Shown here piece by piece: positions 16,813 through 25,494 of a stretch of DNA of 64,000 nucleotides (positions are counted from its first letter, which is position 1; each line of letters begins with the position of its first letter). Location: assembly GCF_014297465.1 (NCBI RefSeq), contig NZ_JACORT010000011.1:62001-126000 (forward strand), written 5' to 3'. The notes under the pieces are model-generated. The model did no database searches. It saw nothing but the letters and a program-made list of their open reading frames with translations, and was not told the DNA's origin. Position numbers and translations under genes: made by a program. This stretch comes from Ramlibacter cellulosilyticus (lineage in GTDB: Bacteria > Pseudomonadota > Gammaproteobacteria > Burkholderiales > Burkholderiaceae_C).

Positions 16813-18275
16813 GCGGCTCCGGCAGCATCGCCGAACTGAGCGCGCGCCACGGGCCGCGCTACCGCTGGCTGCTGATGTTCTCCGTGATGGTGGGCACGAT
16901 GGCGTCGCTGATGTCGGCCACCGTCGTCAACGTCGCCATCCCCGGGATGAGCCACGCCTTCGCGCTGAACCAGGAGCGCGCGCAGTGGGTGTCCTCCGGC
17001 TTCATGGTGGCCATGACGGTGTCCATGCTCACCACGCCCTGGCTGCTGTCACGCTTCGGCTACCGCCGCACCTACGACGGCACCATGGTGCTGCTGCTGG
17101 TCGGCGGCATCGTGGGCGGCGTGGCGCCCTGGTTCCCGCTGGTCCTCGCGGCACGCGTCGCCGAAGGCCTGGCCGCCGGCGTCGTGCAGCCGATCCCCGC
17201 GATCATCATGATGCGCGCCTTCGCGCCCTCCGAGCAGGGACGGGCGAGCGGCATGTTCGGCATGGGCGTGGTGCTCGCGCCCGCGCTGGGGCCCAGCATC
17301 GGCGGCATCCTCGTGGACCTGTGGGGCTGGCGCTCGATCTTCTTCATGGTGATCCCTTTCTGCCTCGCGGCGATCTGGCTCGCGCACCGCTACCTGCCGG
17401 TGAGCGCGCCGGGCGGCAGCGATCCCGGCAAGCACGCCGCGTCGCTCGACTGGCGCGGGTTGCTGCTCGGGTCCGCGGGAACGCTGGCCCTGCTGAACGG
17501 GCTGCTGGAAATCCGTGGCGGCGACCGCTGGCTGGCGATCGGCCTGCTGGCGTTCGCCGTCGCGTGCTTCGTCGCGATGACGCTCTGGCTGCGCCGCGCC
17601 AAGGCGCGCGGCCAGGATGCGCTGCTGGATCTCGCGGTGTTCCGCCACCGCGCCTACGCGATCGGCAGCCTCGTCGCCTTCATCTACGGCATCGCGCTGT
17701 ACGGCTCCACCTACCTGCTGCCCGTGTTCATGCAATTGGGACTGGAACTGCCCGCCTCGCACGTCGGCACCATCCTGCTGCCGTCCGGTTTCGTGCTCGC
17801 GGTGACGATCGGCATCGCCGGCCGGCTGACGCGCCGCCTGCCGACCAACGTGATGGTCAGCGGAGGCCTCGCGCTGCTGGCCGCGTCGTTCGCGCTGATG
17901 CCGACCGTGACCCTGCAGACGGGCCTGGCGCTGCTGGTCGCGTGGGCCATCCTGGGCCGCATCGGGCTCGGCTTCGTGCTGCCCTCCCTGAACCTCGGCG
18001 CCATGCGCCCGCTGGACAAGGGCGAGATCCCCCAGGGCGCCAGCCTCATCAACTTCCTGCGCATGCTGGGCGGCGCCGCGGGCGTGAGCCTGTGCGCCAT
18101 CGTGCTGGAGTGGCGGCTGGCCGCGCACGGCACCGGGCTCGCGGGGCCGACGAGCGTCGAGCGGCTGGCGGCCTTCAACGAATCCTTCCTGATGCTCGCG
18201 GGCATCTGCGCGATCGCGATGATTTCCGCGTGGCAACTGAAGGGGCCCCCACAAGGCGACCTGCCTCCCCAATAA
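16809..18275 (+). CDS. MFS transporter, DHA2 (EmrB/QacA-like) family
   Basis: A 488-residue integral membrane protein with about 14 predicted helices. It shows the DHA2 pattern: an N-terminal helix with SLMSATVVNVAIPGM, the motif-A-like loop LLSRFGYRRTYDGTM, and a motif-C-like GMGVVLAPALGPSIGG. These are proton-driven exporters of drugs or other amphiphiles; the substrate is unknown. The GTG at 16809 overlaps the stop of the CWC gene. An in-frame extension upstream runs through that gene and is rejected. No membrane-fusion (EmrA) partner is nearby. Confidence 0.88.
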   Translation: MSGSGSIAELSARHGPRYRWLLMFSVMVGTMASLMSATVVNVAIPGMSHAFALNQERAQWVSSGFMVAMTVSMLTTPWLLSRFGYRRTYDGTMVLLLVGGIVGGVAPWFPLVLAARVAEGLAAGVVQPIPAIIMMRAFAPSEQGRASGMFGMGVVLAPALGPSIGGILVDLWGWRSIFFMVIPFCLAAIWLAHRYLPVSAPGGSDPGKHAASLDWRGLLLGSAGTLALLNGLLEIRGGDRWLAIGLLAFAVACFVAMTLWLRRAKARGQDALLDLAVFRHRAYAIGSLVAFIYGIALYGSTYLLPVFMQLGLELPASHVGTILLPSGFVLAVTIGIAGRLTRRLPTNVMVSGGLALLAASFALMPTVTLQTGLALLVAWAILGRIGLGFVLPSLNLGAMRPLDKGEIPQGASLINFLRMLGGAAGVSLCAIVLEWRLAAHGTGLAGPTSVERLAAFNESFLMLAGICAIAMISAWQLKGPPQGDLPPQ

Positions 18276-18276
18276 T
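18271..18276 (+). promoter_or_regulatory. -10-like box for the amidotransferase gene
   Basis: AATAAT, overlapping the stop codon of the MFS gene and six bases before the ATG at 18283. The intervening CGGGGC holds no ribosome binding site. Confidence 0.45.
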
Positions 18277-18282
18277 CGGGGC

Positions 18283-19044
18283 ATGTGCCAGCTGATGGGG
18301 ATGAACTGCAACACGCCGACGGACGTGACGTTCAGCTTCGCCGGCTTCGCGCAGCGCGGCGGCCGCACCGACCACCACGCGGACGGGTGGGGCATCGCGT
18401 TCTTCGAGGGCAAGGGCCTGCGCCACTTCGTGGACCACCAGCCCGCCTGCGAGTCTCCCGTCGCGGAGCTCATCCGCCGCTACCCGATCAAGAGCCGCAA
18501 CGTCATCTCGCACATCCGCAAGGCGACGCAGGGCGAGGTCGCGCTGCAGAACTGCCACCCCTTCGTGCGCGAGCTGTGGGGCCGCTACTGGGTGTTCGCG
18601 CACAACGGCGACCTGCAGGGCTTCGAGCCGCGGCTGCACGCGAACTTCCGGCCGGTCGGAACGACGGACAGCGAGCGGGCTTTCTGCTGGCTGCTGCAGG
18701 AGATGTGGAAGTCCCACGCGGACACGCCGAGCGTGGAGGAACTGACGCTCACGCTGCGCGAACTCACCCCGCGCATCGCGAAGCACGGCCGCTTCAACTT
18801 CCTGCTGTCGAACGGCGACGCGCTGTGGGCGCATTGCTCCACCAACCTCTGGTACGTGGAGCGCAAGCATCCCTTCTCCCACGCGCAACTCGCGGACGAG
18901 GACCTGAGCATCGACTTCGCGCAGCACACGACGCCGCAGGACCGGGTGGCGGTCGTGGTGACGGCGCCGCTCACGACCAACGAGCAGTGGACGCAGTTCC
19001 AGCCGGGGGAGTTGAAGGTGTTCGTGGACGGGGAGGTCCGCTGA
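18283..19044 (+). CDS. Class II glutamine amidotransferase (YafJ-like)
   Basis: A 253-residue protein of the type 2 glutamine amidotransferase (Ntn) fold. Cys2 follows the initiator methionine (MCQLMGMN) and would be the N-terminal nucleophile after Met removal. Further signatures are HADGWGIAFFEG, VISHIRKATQGEVALQNCHPF and FAHNGDL. Members related to E. coli YafJ and to EgtC lack a synthase domain; their physiological amide acceptor is mostly unknown. The start is fixed by the need for Cys2. It follows the MFS gene by seven bases. A REP-like inverted repeat lies directly after the stop. Confidence 0.88.
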   Translation: MCQLMGMNCNTPTDVTFSFAGFAQRGGRTDHHADGWGIAFFEGKGLRHFVDHQPACESPVAELIRRYPIKSRNVISHIRKATQGEVALQNCHPFVRELWGRYWVFAHNGDLQGFEPRLHANFRPVGTTDSERAFCWLLQEMWKSHADTPSVEELTLTLRELTPRIAKHGRFNFLLSNGDALWAHCSTNLWYVERKHPFSHAQLADEDLSIDFAQHTTPQDRVAVVVTAPLTTNEQWTQFQPGELKVFVDGEVR

Positions 19045-19051
19045 CGCAGGC

Positions 19052-19170
19052 GGTGGGGTTCGCTGCGCTCACCGTCCGCGGCTCTCGCCGCGCCACCCTA
19101 CATCCGATGGCGCATCCCATGTAGGGTGGGCCGGCGAACGCCGGCGAAGGTGAGCGAAGCGAACCCCACC
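19052..19170. repeat. Inverted repeat, GGGGTTCGC/CCACCCTACA family, copy A2
   Basis: Arms begin GGTGGGGTTCGCTGCGCTCACC and end AGCGAAGCGAACCCCACC, with inner ends CCACCCTACAT and ATGTAGGGTGG. It lies between the convergent 3' ends of the amidotransferase gene and gshB. The arm order and lengths match copy A1 closely. Confidence 0.9.
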
Positions 19171-19178
19171 GACGCGAC

Positions 19179-20141
19179 TCAGATCACCGTCCGATCCCGG
19201 TCGACCGCCTCCTCCAGCGCATCGACGAACATCGCCGGCACGTCGAAGCCGGTCTGGTTCGTGATCTCCTGGAAGGCCGTGGGGCTCGTCACGTTGATCT
19301 CCGTGAGGCAGTCGCCGATCACGTCCAGGCCCACCAGCAGCAGGCCGCGCTCCGCGAGCAGCGGGCCGACCGTCTCGGCGATCTCGCGGTCGCGCTCGGA
19401 GATGGGCTGCGCCACGCCCTTGCCGCCGGCGGCCAGGTTGCCGCGGACCTCGGTGCCCTGCGGGATGCGCGCGAGGCAGAACGGGGCCACCTTGCCGCCG
19501 ATCACCAGCACGCGCTTGTCGCCGTGGATGATCTCGGGCACGAAGCGCTGCACCATGATCGTCGTCGCGCCGTGGTGGTTCAGGGTCTCGATGATGGAGC
19601 CGAGGTTGAGCCCGTCGGGGCCGACGCGGAAGATGCCCATCCCGCCCATGCCGTCGAGGGGCTTGAGGATGATGTCGCCGTGCTCCGCATGGAACTCGCG
19701 CACTTCGTCGGCGGAACGCGTCACCAGCGTGGGGCTCACGAACTGCGGGAACTCCAGGATGGCGAGCTTCTCCGGGTGGTCGCGCAGCGCGGAAGGACGG
19801 TTGAAGACCTTCGCGCCTTCGCGCTGCGCCTGCTCCAGCATGTGGGTGGCGTAGAAGAACTCGGTGTCGAAGGGCGGGTCCTTGCGCATCAGCACCGCGT
19901 CGAAGTCGCGCAGCGCCCGGCGCTCGGTGCGCTGCACCTGGAACCATTCTTCCTCCGTGCCGGTCAGCGCGATCTCGCGCACGTCCGCGTGCACCAGGCC
20001 GCCGGAGCGCCAGCTCAGGTGGCGCGGCTCGCAGGCCGAGATGCGGTGGCCGCGGCGCTGCGCCTCGCGCATCATCGAGAAGGTGGTGTCCTTGTAGGTC
20101 TTGAAGACCTCGAGCGGGTCGGCAACGAAAAGAATGTTCAT
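19179..20141 (-). CDS. gshB: Glutathione synthetase
   Basis: A 320-residue ATP-grasp enzyme that joins gamma-glutamylcysteine and glycine to make glutathione in the cytoplasm. Signatures are the N-terminal MNILFVADPLEVFKTYKDTT, MRKDPPFDTEFFYATHMLE, the ATP-grasp core DIILKPLDGMGGMGIFR, and the C-terminal DVIGDCLTEINVTSPTAFQE. The length matches E. coli GshB. The start at 20141 gives the conserved N-terminus; an upstream in-frame extension is rejected. gshA lies in the same orientation about 5 kb upstream, with kup and an oxidoreductase operon between them. Confidence 0.97.
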   Translation of the reverse strand: MNILFVADPLEVFKTYKDTTFSMMREAQRRGHRISACEPRHLSWRSGGLVHADVREIALTGTEEEWFQVQRTERRALRDFDAVLMRKDPPFDTEFFYATHMLEQAQREGAKVFNRPSALRDHPEKLAILEFPQFVSPTLVTRSADEVREFHAEHGDIILKPLDGMGGMGIFRVGPDGLNLGSIIETLNHHGATTIMVQRFVPEIIHGDKRVLVIGGKVAPFCLARIPQGTEVRGNLAAGGKGVAQPISERDREIAETVGPLLAERGLLLVGLDVIGDCLTEINVTSPTAFQEITNQTGFDVPAMFVDALEEAVDRDRTVI

Positions 20142-20161
20142 CAGGGTGGATGTTGCCCGAT

Positions 20162-21109
20162 TCAGCGCAGGCTCGCCCGCGCCGCCTCTTCCAGCCATGC
20201 CGCCGTCGCGGCTGGCTGCGTCACCGGCAGCATGTGGCCGCCCGGCACGACCGTGAGCTGCGCCTGCGGTACCTGCGCGCACAGGCCCTCGCCCTGGGCC
20301 CGCCAGTCCAGCACCGCGTCGCCTTCGCCGTACAGCACGCGCACCGGCAGCCGCAGCTCGCCGTAGCGCTTCTGCTGGAAGGGCAGGTCGTCCTCCAGCG
20401 CGATCATGTCTTCCGACGCGGCGCAGAACGCCGAGGGGCGCAGGCCCAGCATGCCGCCGCCGCGCACGCCGAAGTCGTCCGGCGCCGGTTCGGGCGCGAA
20501 GACCGCGCGCACGGCTTTACGCATGGTGAGGATGCCGACCGGCACCGCGAGCGTCCAGGCGATGGAGCGCCGCAGCCAGGCGCGGCGGACCGCGAGCGGC
20601 CGGAAGGGCTCGGCCACGTCGCGCACCTGGTGCGTCAGCGGCGCGATCAGCGCCAGTCCGGCGATGGCTTCCGGGTCCTGCAAGGCGGCCGACAGGGCGA
20701 TCGCGCCGCCCAGCGAATGCCCGACCAGCAGCGGGGGCTGCGGCAGGCGCAGCGCGCGGATGAAGTCGGCGATCAAGCGGCCCTGCGCGGCGACGCCGCA
20801 CTTCGTCGCATCCGCGCGCGGCGAGCGCCCCGACCCCGGCCGGTCGACGAGGATCACCCGCCAGCGCTGCGCGAGCGCCTCGAGCGGCAGGTAGTCGAAA
20901 TTCTTCATCTGCCCGGCGAGCCCGTGCACCATGACGAGCGCCGGCCCGGTGCCGAGCGAGCGGTAGTGGATGCGCTCGCCGCCCAGTTCGAGGAACCCGC
21001 CTTCGGGCGGGAAGGCCTTCGTGATCCGCGAGGCGACCACGGCGGTGAGCAGCGCGAACGCCGCGAGTGCGGCGACGACGATGAGCAGCAGCGCGAGGAG
21101 GAGATGCAT
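20162..21109 (-). CDS. Membrane-anchored alpha/beta hydrolase
   Basis: A 315-residue alpha/beta-fold hydrolase. Residues 3-25 are a hydrophobic helix, probably an N-terminal membrane anchor. The oxyanion loop VMVHGLAG precedes the nucleophile elbow GHSLGG with S132, and the C-terminal GGHMLP supplies the histidine. Family members are esterases, lipases or C-C hydrolases. It is the last gene of a tight three-gene leftward operon after a Baeyer-Villiger monooxygenase (five bases away) and a short-chain dehydrogenase, so it may hydrolyse the ester or lactone product of the monooxygenase. That pathway role is inference from context. Confidence 0.85.
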   Translation of the reverse strand: MHLLLALLLIVVAALAAFALLTAVVASRITKAFPPEGGFLELGGERIHYRSLGTGPALVMVHGLAGQMKNFDYLPLEALAQRWRVILVDRPGSGRSPRADATKCGVAAQGRLIADFIRALRLPQPPLLVGHSLGGAIALSAALQDPEAIAGLALIAPLTHQVRDVAEPFRPLAVRRAWLRRSIAWTLAVPVGILTMRKAVRAVFAPEPAPDDFGVRGGGMLGLRPSAFCAASEDMIALEDDLPFQQKRYGELRLPVRVLYGEGDAVLDWRAQGEGLCAQVPQAQLTVVPGGHMLPVTQPAATAAWLEEAARASLR

Positions 21110-21114
21110 GCGTG

Positions 21115-22584
21115 TCAGCGCACCGGCTCGCCCTGGCGGCCGAAACGCAGCGCGCCGTCGCGCAGCGGCGCGAGCTTCAGGGAGAGCAGGTCGAGCAGGT
21201 AGTTCTGGTAGATGCGCCAGGGCTTGCGCGTGCCTTGCCGCGGCAGGGCGTCGGCCGCGCGCTGGATGTAGCCGGATTGCAGGTCGAGCGCGGGACGCGT
21301 ATCGCCCGCGTCGCCTTCGTGCACGGCCACCGCGACGTCCAGGCGGTGGTCGCGCAGGTAGTTCAGGACGCGGCACACCTGGCGCGCGATCAGTTCCGCC
21401 TTGAGCGTCCAGGACGCATTGGTGTAGCCCATGGCGAGGGCGAAGTTCGGCACGCCCGCGAGCATCATCCCCTTGTACGAAAGCGCCTGCGCCACCTCCA
21501 CCGGGCGCCCGTCCACGGTGATGCGCGCGCCGCCGAACAGCTGCAGCTGCAGGCCGGTGGCGGTGACCACGACGTCGGCCGGCAGGTCCTCGCCCGAAGC
21601 GAGGCGCAGGCCCGCGGGCGTGAAGCGCTCGATGCGGTCCGTCACGACGGATGCGCGCCCGGCGCGCAGCGCGGCGAACAGGTCGGCATCGGGGACGATG
21701 CACAGGCGCTGGTCCCAGGGCTGGTAGCGGGGCTGCAGGTGCCGCACGTCGACGCCGCTCCTGCGCTGCGCCTGCTGCACGAGCCAGCGGCCCATCGCCT
21801 CCGGCCGGCGACGCGCGAGCTGGTAGATCGCCGCGGCGATCAGGATGTTCTTCCAGCGGATCACGCGGTACGCGAAGCGGCGCGGCAGCAGCGCCTGCAG
21901 GAAGCGGCCGACCCCATCGCGCGCGGGGATCGCGAGGATGTAGCTGGGCGAGCGCTGCAGCATCGTGACGTGCGCCGCCTGCTGCGCGAGCGCGGGGATC
22001 AGCGTGACGGCGGTGGCACCGCTGCCGACGACGACGACGCGCTTGCCGGTGACGTCCAGGCCTTCGGGCCAGTGCTGCGGATGCACCACCTGGCCCGCGT
22101 ACGCGGCGCGGTCCGGGATCTCCGGCTCGTGGCCGTGCGCGTAGTCGTAGTAGCCGCTGCAGAAGAACAGGAAGCGGCAGCGCACCGTGCGCGCTTCGCC
22201 GGCCGCATCGACCTGCACGGTCCAGCGCGCATCGGTGCTGCTCCACGCGGCGCCCGTCACGCGGTGGCGGAAGCGGATGGCGGGCAGCAGGCCCTCCTCG
22301 CGCGCCGTGTCGCGGACGTAGTCGCGGATGGCGGGGCCCAGCGCGGTGATCGCATCGCTGGTCCAGGGCCGGAAGGTGAAGCCCAGGGTGAACATGTCGG
22401 AGTCCGAGCGCACGCCGGGGTAGCGGAACAGGTCCCAGGTGCCGCCGATCGCATCGCGCCCTTCCAGGATCACGAAGCTGCGGTCCGGGCACTCCGTGCG
22501 CAGGTAGTGCCCGGCCGAGATGCCGGAGATGCCGGCACCGACCACCACCACGTCGTATTCGGTCGCGAGGCTGCTGTCCGCCAT
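21115..22584 (-). CDS. Flavin-containing (Baeyer-Villiger type) monooxygenase
   Basis: A 489-residue class B flavoprotein monooxygenase. The FAD-binding GAGISG motif is at residues 16-21 and the NADPH-binding GSGATA at 187-192. Residues 162-173 (YAGQVVHPQHWP) fit the Baeyer-Villiger fingerprint FxGxxxHxxxW(P/D), with Tyr in place of Phe. Such enzymes insert oxygen into ketones to give esters or lactones. The substrate is unknown; relatives act on steroid-like and long-chain ketones. It lies between a short-chain dehydrogenase (two bases upstream) and a hydrolase, the logical order alcohol to ketone to ester to hydrolysed product. Confidence 0.9.
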   Translation of the reverse strand: MADSSLATEYDVVVVGAGISGISAGHYLRTECPDRSFVILEGRDAIGGTWDLFRYPGVRSDSDMFTLGFTFRPWTSDAITALGPAIRDYVRDTAREEGLLPAIRFRHRVTGAAWSSTDARWTVQVDAAGEARTVRCRFLFFCSGYYDYAHGHEPEIPDRAAYAGQVVHPQHWPEGLDVTGKRVVVVGSGATAVTLIPALAQQAAHVTMLQRSPSYILAIPARDGVGRFLQALLPRRFAYRVIRWKNILIAAAIYQLARRRPEAMGRWLVQQAQRRSGVDVRHLQPRYQPWDQRLCIVPDADLFAALRAGRASVVTDRIERFTPAGLRLASGEDLPADVVVTATGLQLQLFGGARITVDGRPVEVAQALSYKGMMLAGVPNFALAMGYTNASWTLKAELIARQVCRVLNYLRDHRLDVAVAVHEGDAGDTRPALDLQSGYIQRAADALPRQGTRKPWRIYQNYLLDLLSLKLAPLRDGALRFGRQGEPVR

Positions 22585-22586
22585 GT

Positions 22587-23441
22587 TCAGGATCCCCCCG
22601 CCTCCTGCCGCAGGCGCTCGGCGCGACGCATCACGAGGCGCTGGTAGCCGGGCCCGAGGAGGCGCGCCATGATATCCACCACCCGGGCATCGGGACCGAC
22701 AAGGACGCGACTCGCATTGCGCCGCACGCCGGACAGGATGCGGCGGGCGGCGGCTTCCGGCGAGGTGACCTGGATCATGCGTTCGCCCTGCGCGCGGAAG
22801 GCGTCCGCGTCCTGCCCCGTCATGCGCGTGACGGCCTCGTCCACCCGCTGGCTGCGCACGATGCCGGTGGCGACGCCGCCGGGGTGCACGCAGGTCACGC
22901 CCACCGGCGCGCCTTCGAGCAGCAGTTCCATCCGCAGCGCCTCGGTGTAGCCCCGCACCGCGAACTTGCTCGCGTTGTAGGCGGACTGGGTCGGCATGGC
23001 GATCAGGCCGAACACGCTGGAGAGGTTGACCACGTGGCCGTCGCCGCTCGCGCGCAGGTGCGGGAGGAAGGCCTGCGTGCCGTGGACCACACCCCAGAAG
23101 TTGATGGCCATCAGCCACTCGAAATCCTCGGGGCGCACGGTCTCCGCGGCGGCAGCGAGGGCCACGCCGGCGTTGTTGAACACGAGGTTCACCTGACCGT
23201 GCCCGGCGCGGCAGCGTCCGGCCCAGGCGAAGACCGCGGCACGATCGGCGACGTCGACACGCGTGGTGGTGCAGCCAGCGCCCGGGGCGGCGACCAGGCG
23301 CACCGTCTCGGCGAGCCCTGCCTCGTCGAGGTCCGCCAGCGCAAGACGGGCGCCTTCGCGCGCCAGTTCCACGGCCAGGGCGCGGCCGATGCCGGAGGCC
23401 GCGCCGGTGATCGCGGCGACCTTGCCACGGAAGTCCTTCAT
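22587..23441 (-). CDS. Short-chain dehydrogenase/reductase
   Basis: A 284-residue classical SDR. The cofactor motif TGAASGIG is at residues 12-19, NNAG near 89-92, and the catalytic Ser (141/142), Tyr155 and Lys159 fall in NLSSVFG and YNASK. The D38 region (ALADLDE) suggests NAD(H) preference. It is the first gene of the SDR-monooxygenase-hydrolase operon and would oxidise a secondary alcohol to the ketone used by the monooxygenase, or the reverse. A GGGGAGGGG sequence before the ATG serves as ribosome binding site. The C-terminal 40 residues are basic and may contact a membrane. Confidence 0.9.
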   Translation of the reverse strand: MKDFRGKVAAITGAASGIGRALAVELAREGARLALADLDEAGLAETVRLVAAPGAGCTTTRVDVADRAAVFAWAGRCRAGHGQVNLVFNNAGVALAAAAETVRPEDFEWLMAINFWGVVHGTQAFLPHLRASGDGHVVNLSSVFGLIAMPTQSAYNASKFAVRGYTEALRMELLLEGAPVGVTCVHPGGVATGIVRSQRVDEAVTRMTGQDADAFRAQGERMIQVTSPEAAARRILSGVRRNASRVLVGPDARVVDIMARLLGPGYQRLVMRRAERLRQEAGGS

Positions 23442-23508
23442 CCGTCCCCTCCCCGCCTGCCTTCGCGCAGGCGTGCGGGCGGAGTATGGACCAGCCGGAC
23501 CGGCCCGC

Positions 23509-25377
23509 CTAGATCTCGACCTTGCTGCCCAATTCCACGACGGAGTTGTTCGGGAGGTTGAGGAAGTCGGCGGCCGCGCTCGCGTTGTGGTGCATCTGCG
23601 CGAACAGCTTCTCGCGCCAGCCGGCCATGCCGCCGCCGATGCTGGGCACCACCACGTCGCGCGAGAGGAAGTAGCTGGTGGTCATGGGTTCCAGCTCGCA
23701 GCCGCGGGCGCGGATCTGCTCCAGCGCGCGGGGCACGTCGGGGTCGTTCTTGAAGCCGTAGTGCAGGATCACCTGCCAGCAGTCGTGGCCCAGCGACTCG
23801 ATCTCCGCGCGCTTGTCCAGGCCCACCCAGGGCACCTCGTGGTTGCGGACGGTGACGAAGAGGTTGTGCTCGTGCAGTACCTTGTTGTGCTTCAGGTTGT
23901 GCAGCATCGCATTGGGCACCGTCCCCGGTTCCGCCGTCAGGAACACCGCCGTGCCCGGCACGCGCAGCGGCGGCTGCGAGAACACCGACTCCAGGAAGCT
24001 CTTGAGGTCGATCGCATCGGTGCGCAGCTTCTCGTTGAGGATCTTGCGACCCCGCTTCCACGTCGTCATCAGCGTGAAGATGAAGCCGCCGATCATGAGG
24101 GGGAACCAGCCGCCGTCCACCAGCTTGAGCAGGTTGGAGCTGAAGAAGGCGAAGTCCACGACGAAGAACCAGCCCGTCGCCGCCCAGCACAGCGCAAGGG
24201 GGTAGCCCCAGCCGTAGCGGATGACGAAGAAGGTGAGCGTGGTGGTGATCAGCATGTCCAGCGTCACCGCGATGCCGTACGCGGCGGCGAGGTTGCTGGA
24301 GGAGCGGAACATGACCACGGCGATGACGATCGCGACGAACAGGCCCCAGTTGACCGCGGGCACGTAGATCTGGCCGGTGTCGCGCACGCTGGTGTGCTCC
24401 ACGTTCAGGCGCGGCAGGTAGCCGAGCTGCACCACCTGCTTGGTCACGCTGAAGGCGCCGGTGATCAGCGCCTGCGACGCGATCACCGTCGCCATGGTCG
24501 CCAGCACCACGAGCGGCACCAGCGCCCAGTCCGGCGCCATCATGTAGAAGGGGTTCTTCACCGCTTCCGGATTGGCGATGAGCAGCGCGCCCTGGCCGAA
24601 GTAGTTGAGCGTGAGCGCCGGCATGACCGCGCCGAACCAGGCGAGGCGGATGGGCTTCTTGCCGAAGTGGCCCAGGTCCGCGTACAGCGCCTCGGCGCCC
24701 GTCACGCACAGCACCACCGCGCCGAGGATGATGAACGCCGTGCCCGGCTGCTGCCACATGAAGCGAACCGCGTAGTACGGCCACAGCGCCTTGAGGATCT
24801 CCGGGTGCTGCACGATGTGCGACACGCCCAGGACCGCGATCGTCATGAACCACACCAGCGTGATCGGCCCGAAGAAGCGCCCTATGCCGCTGGTGCCGCG
24901 CTTCTGCACGGCGAACAGCAGCAGCAGGATCACCAGCGTGAGCGGGATCACCCAGTCTTCCAGGTTCGGCGAGACGACCTTCAGGCCTTCCACGGCGGAG
25001 AGCACCGAGATCGCCGGTGTGATCACGCCGTCGCCATAGAACAGCGAGGTGCCGAAGATGCCCACCAGCAGCAGCACGCGGCGCAGCTTCGGCTTGTCCT
25101 TCACGGCCTGCGAGGCGAGCGCGAGCATCGCGATCAGCCCGCCCTCGCCGTTGTTGTCGGCACGCAGGACGAGCACCACGTACTTGATCGAGACGATGAC
25201 GGTCAGCGTCCAGAAGAAGATGGACAGGACGCCGTAGACGTTGTCGGGCGTGAAGGGCACGTGCCCGGCGCCGAACACCTCCTTGACCGCGTAGAGGACG
25301 CTGGTCCCGATGTCGCCGTAGACGACACCGATGGCGCCGAGGGTCAGCGCGGCGAGCGACGATTTCGAGTTCTGCAC
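23509..25377 (-). CDS. kup: Low-affinity potassium transporter Kup
   Basis: A 622-residue Kup/HAK/KT family K+-H+ symporter with 12 transmembrane helices in the first 450 residues and a cytoplasmic C-terminal domain. The N-terminal [20 protein letters not shown] is the family signature, and [18 protein letters not shown] lies in the pore-forming region. It supports constitutive potassium uptake. It is flanked by gshA upstream and the SDR operon downstream, all leftward. A palindrome 88-104 bases upstream of the start is a candidate regulatory site. The length matches E. coli Kup (622). Confidence 0.97.
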   Translation of the reverse strand: MQNSKSSLAALTLGAIGVVYGDIGTSVLYAVKEVFGAGHVPFTPDNVYGVLSIFFWTLTVIVSIKYVVLVLRADNNGEGGLIAMLALASQAVKDKPKLRRVLLLVGIFGTSLFYGDGVITPAISVLSAVEGLKVVSPNLEDWVIPLTLVILLLLFAVQKRGTSGIGRFFGPITLVWFMTIAVLGVSHIVQHPEILKALWPYYAVRFMWQQPGTAFIILGAVVLCVTGAEALYADLGHFGKKPIRLAWFGAVMPALTLNYFGQGALLIANPEAVKNPFYMMAPDWALVPLVVLATMATVIASQALITGAFSVTKQVVQLGYLPRLNVEHTSVRDTGQIYVPAVNWGLFVAIVIAVVMFRSSSNLAAAYGIAVTLDMLITTTLTFFVIRYGWGYPLALCWAATGWFFVVDFAFFSSNLLKLVDGGWFPLMIGGFIFTLMTTWKRGRKILNEKLRTDAIDLKSFLESVFSQPPLRVPGTAVFLTAEPGTVPNAMLHNLKHNKVLHEHNLFVTVRNHEVPWVGLDKRAEIESLGHDCWQVILHYGFKNDPDVPRALEQIRARGCELEPMTTSYFLSRDVVVPSIGGGMAGWREKLFAQMHHNASAAADFLNLPNNSVVELGSKVEI

Positions 25378-25440
25378 GAACGGCCCCGTCCCGGACAGGG
25401 AACCGGCGGGGTCTTGAACTTGGGGTGCGTATTGTGCGCC

Positions 25441-25491
25441 CGACCGGCGGCGCGGGCAGGATTTTTGTTGCAGTGCAACAACCGCCGGTCG
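25441..25491. promoter_or_regulatory. Nested palindrome between gshA and kup
   Basis: The perfect 17-base palindrome TTGTTGCAGTGCAACAA (8-base arms, one central base) lies at 25465-25481. It sits inside a second perfect 10-base inverted repeat (25441-25450 with 25482-25491). The inner palindrome looks like a dimeric regulator's operator upstream of kup. The outer stem directly after the gshA stop could also act in transcript termination. Which of the two applies cannot be decided from sequence. Confidence 0.5.
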
Positions 25492-25494
25492 GCT

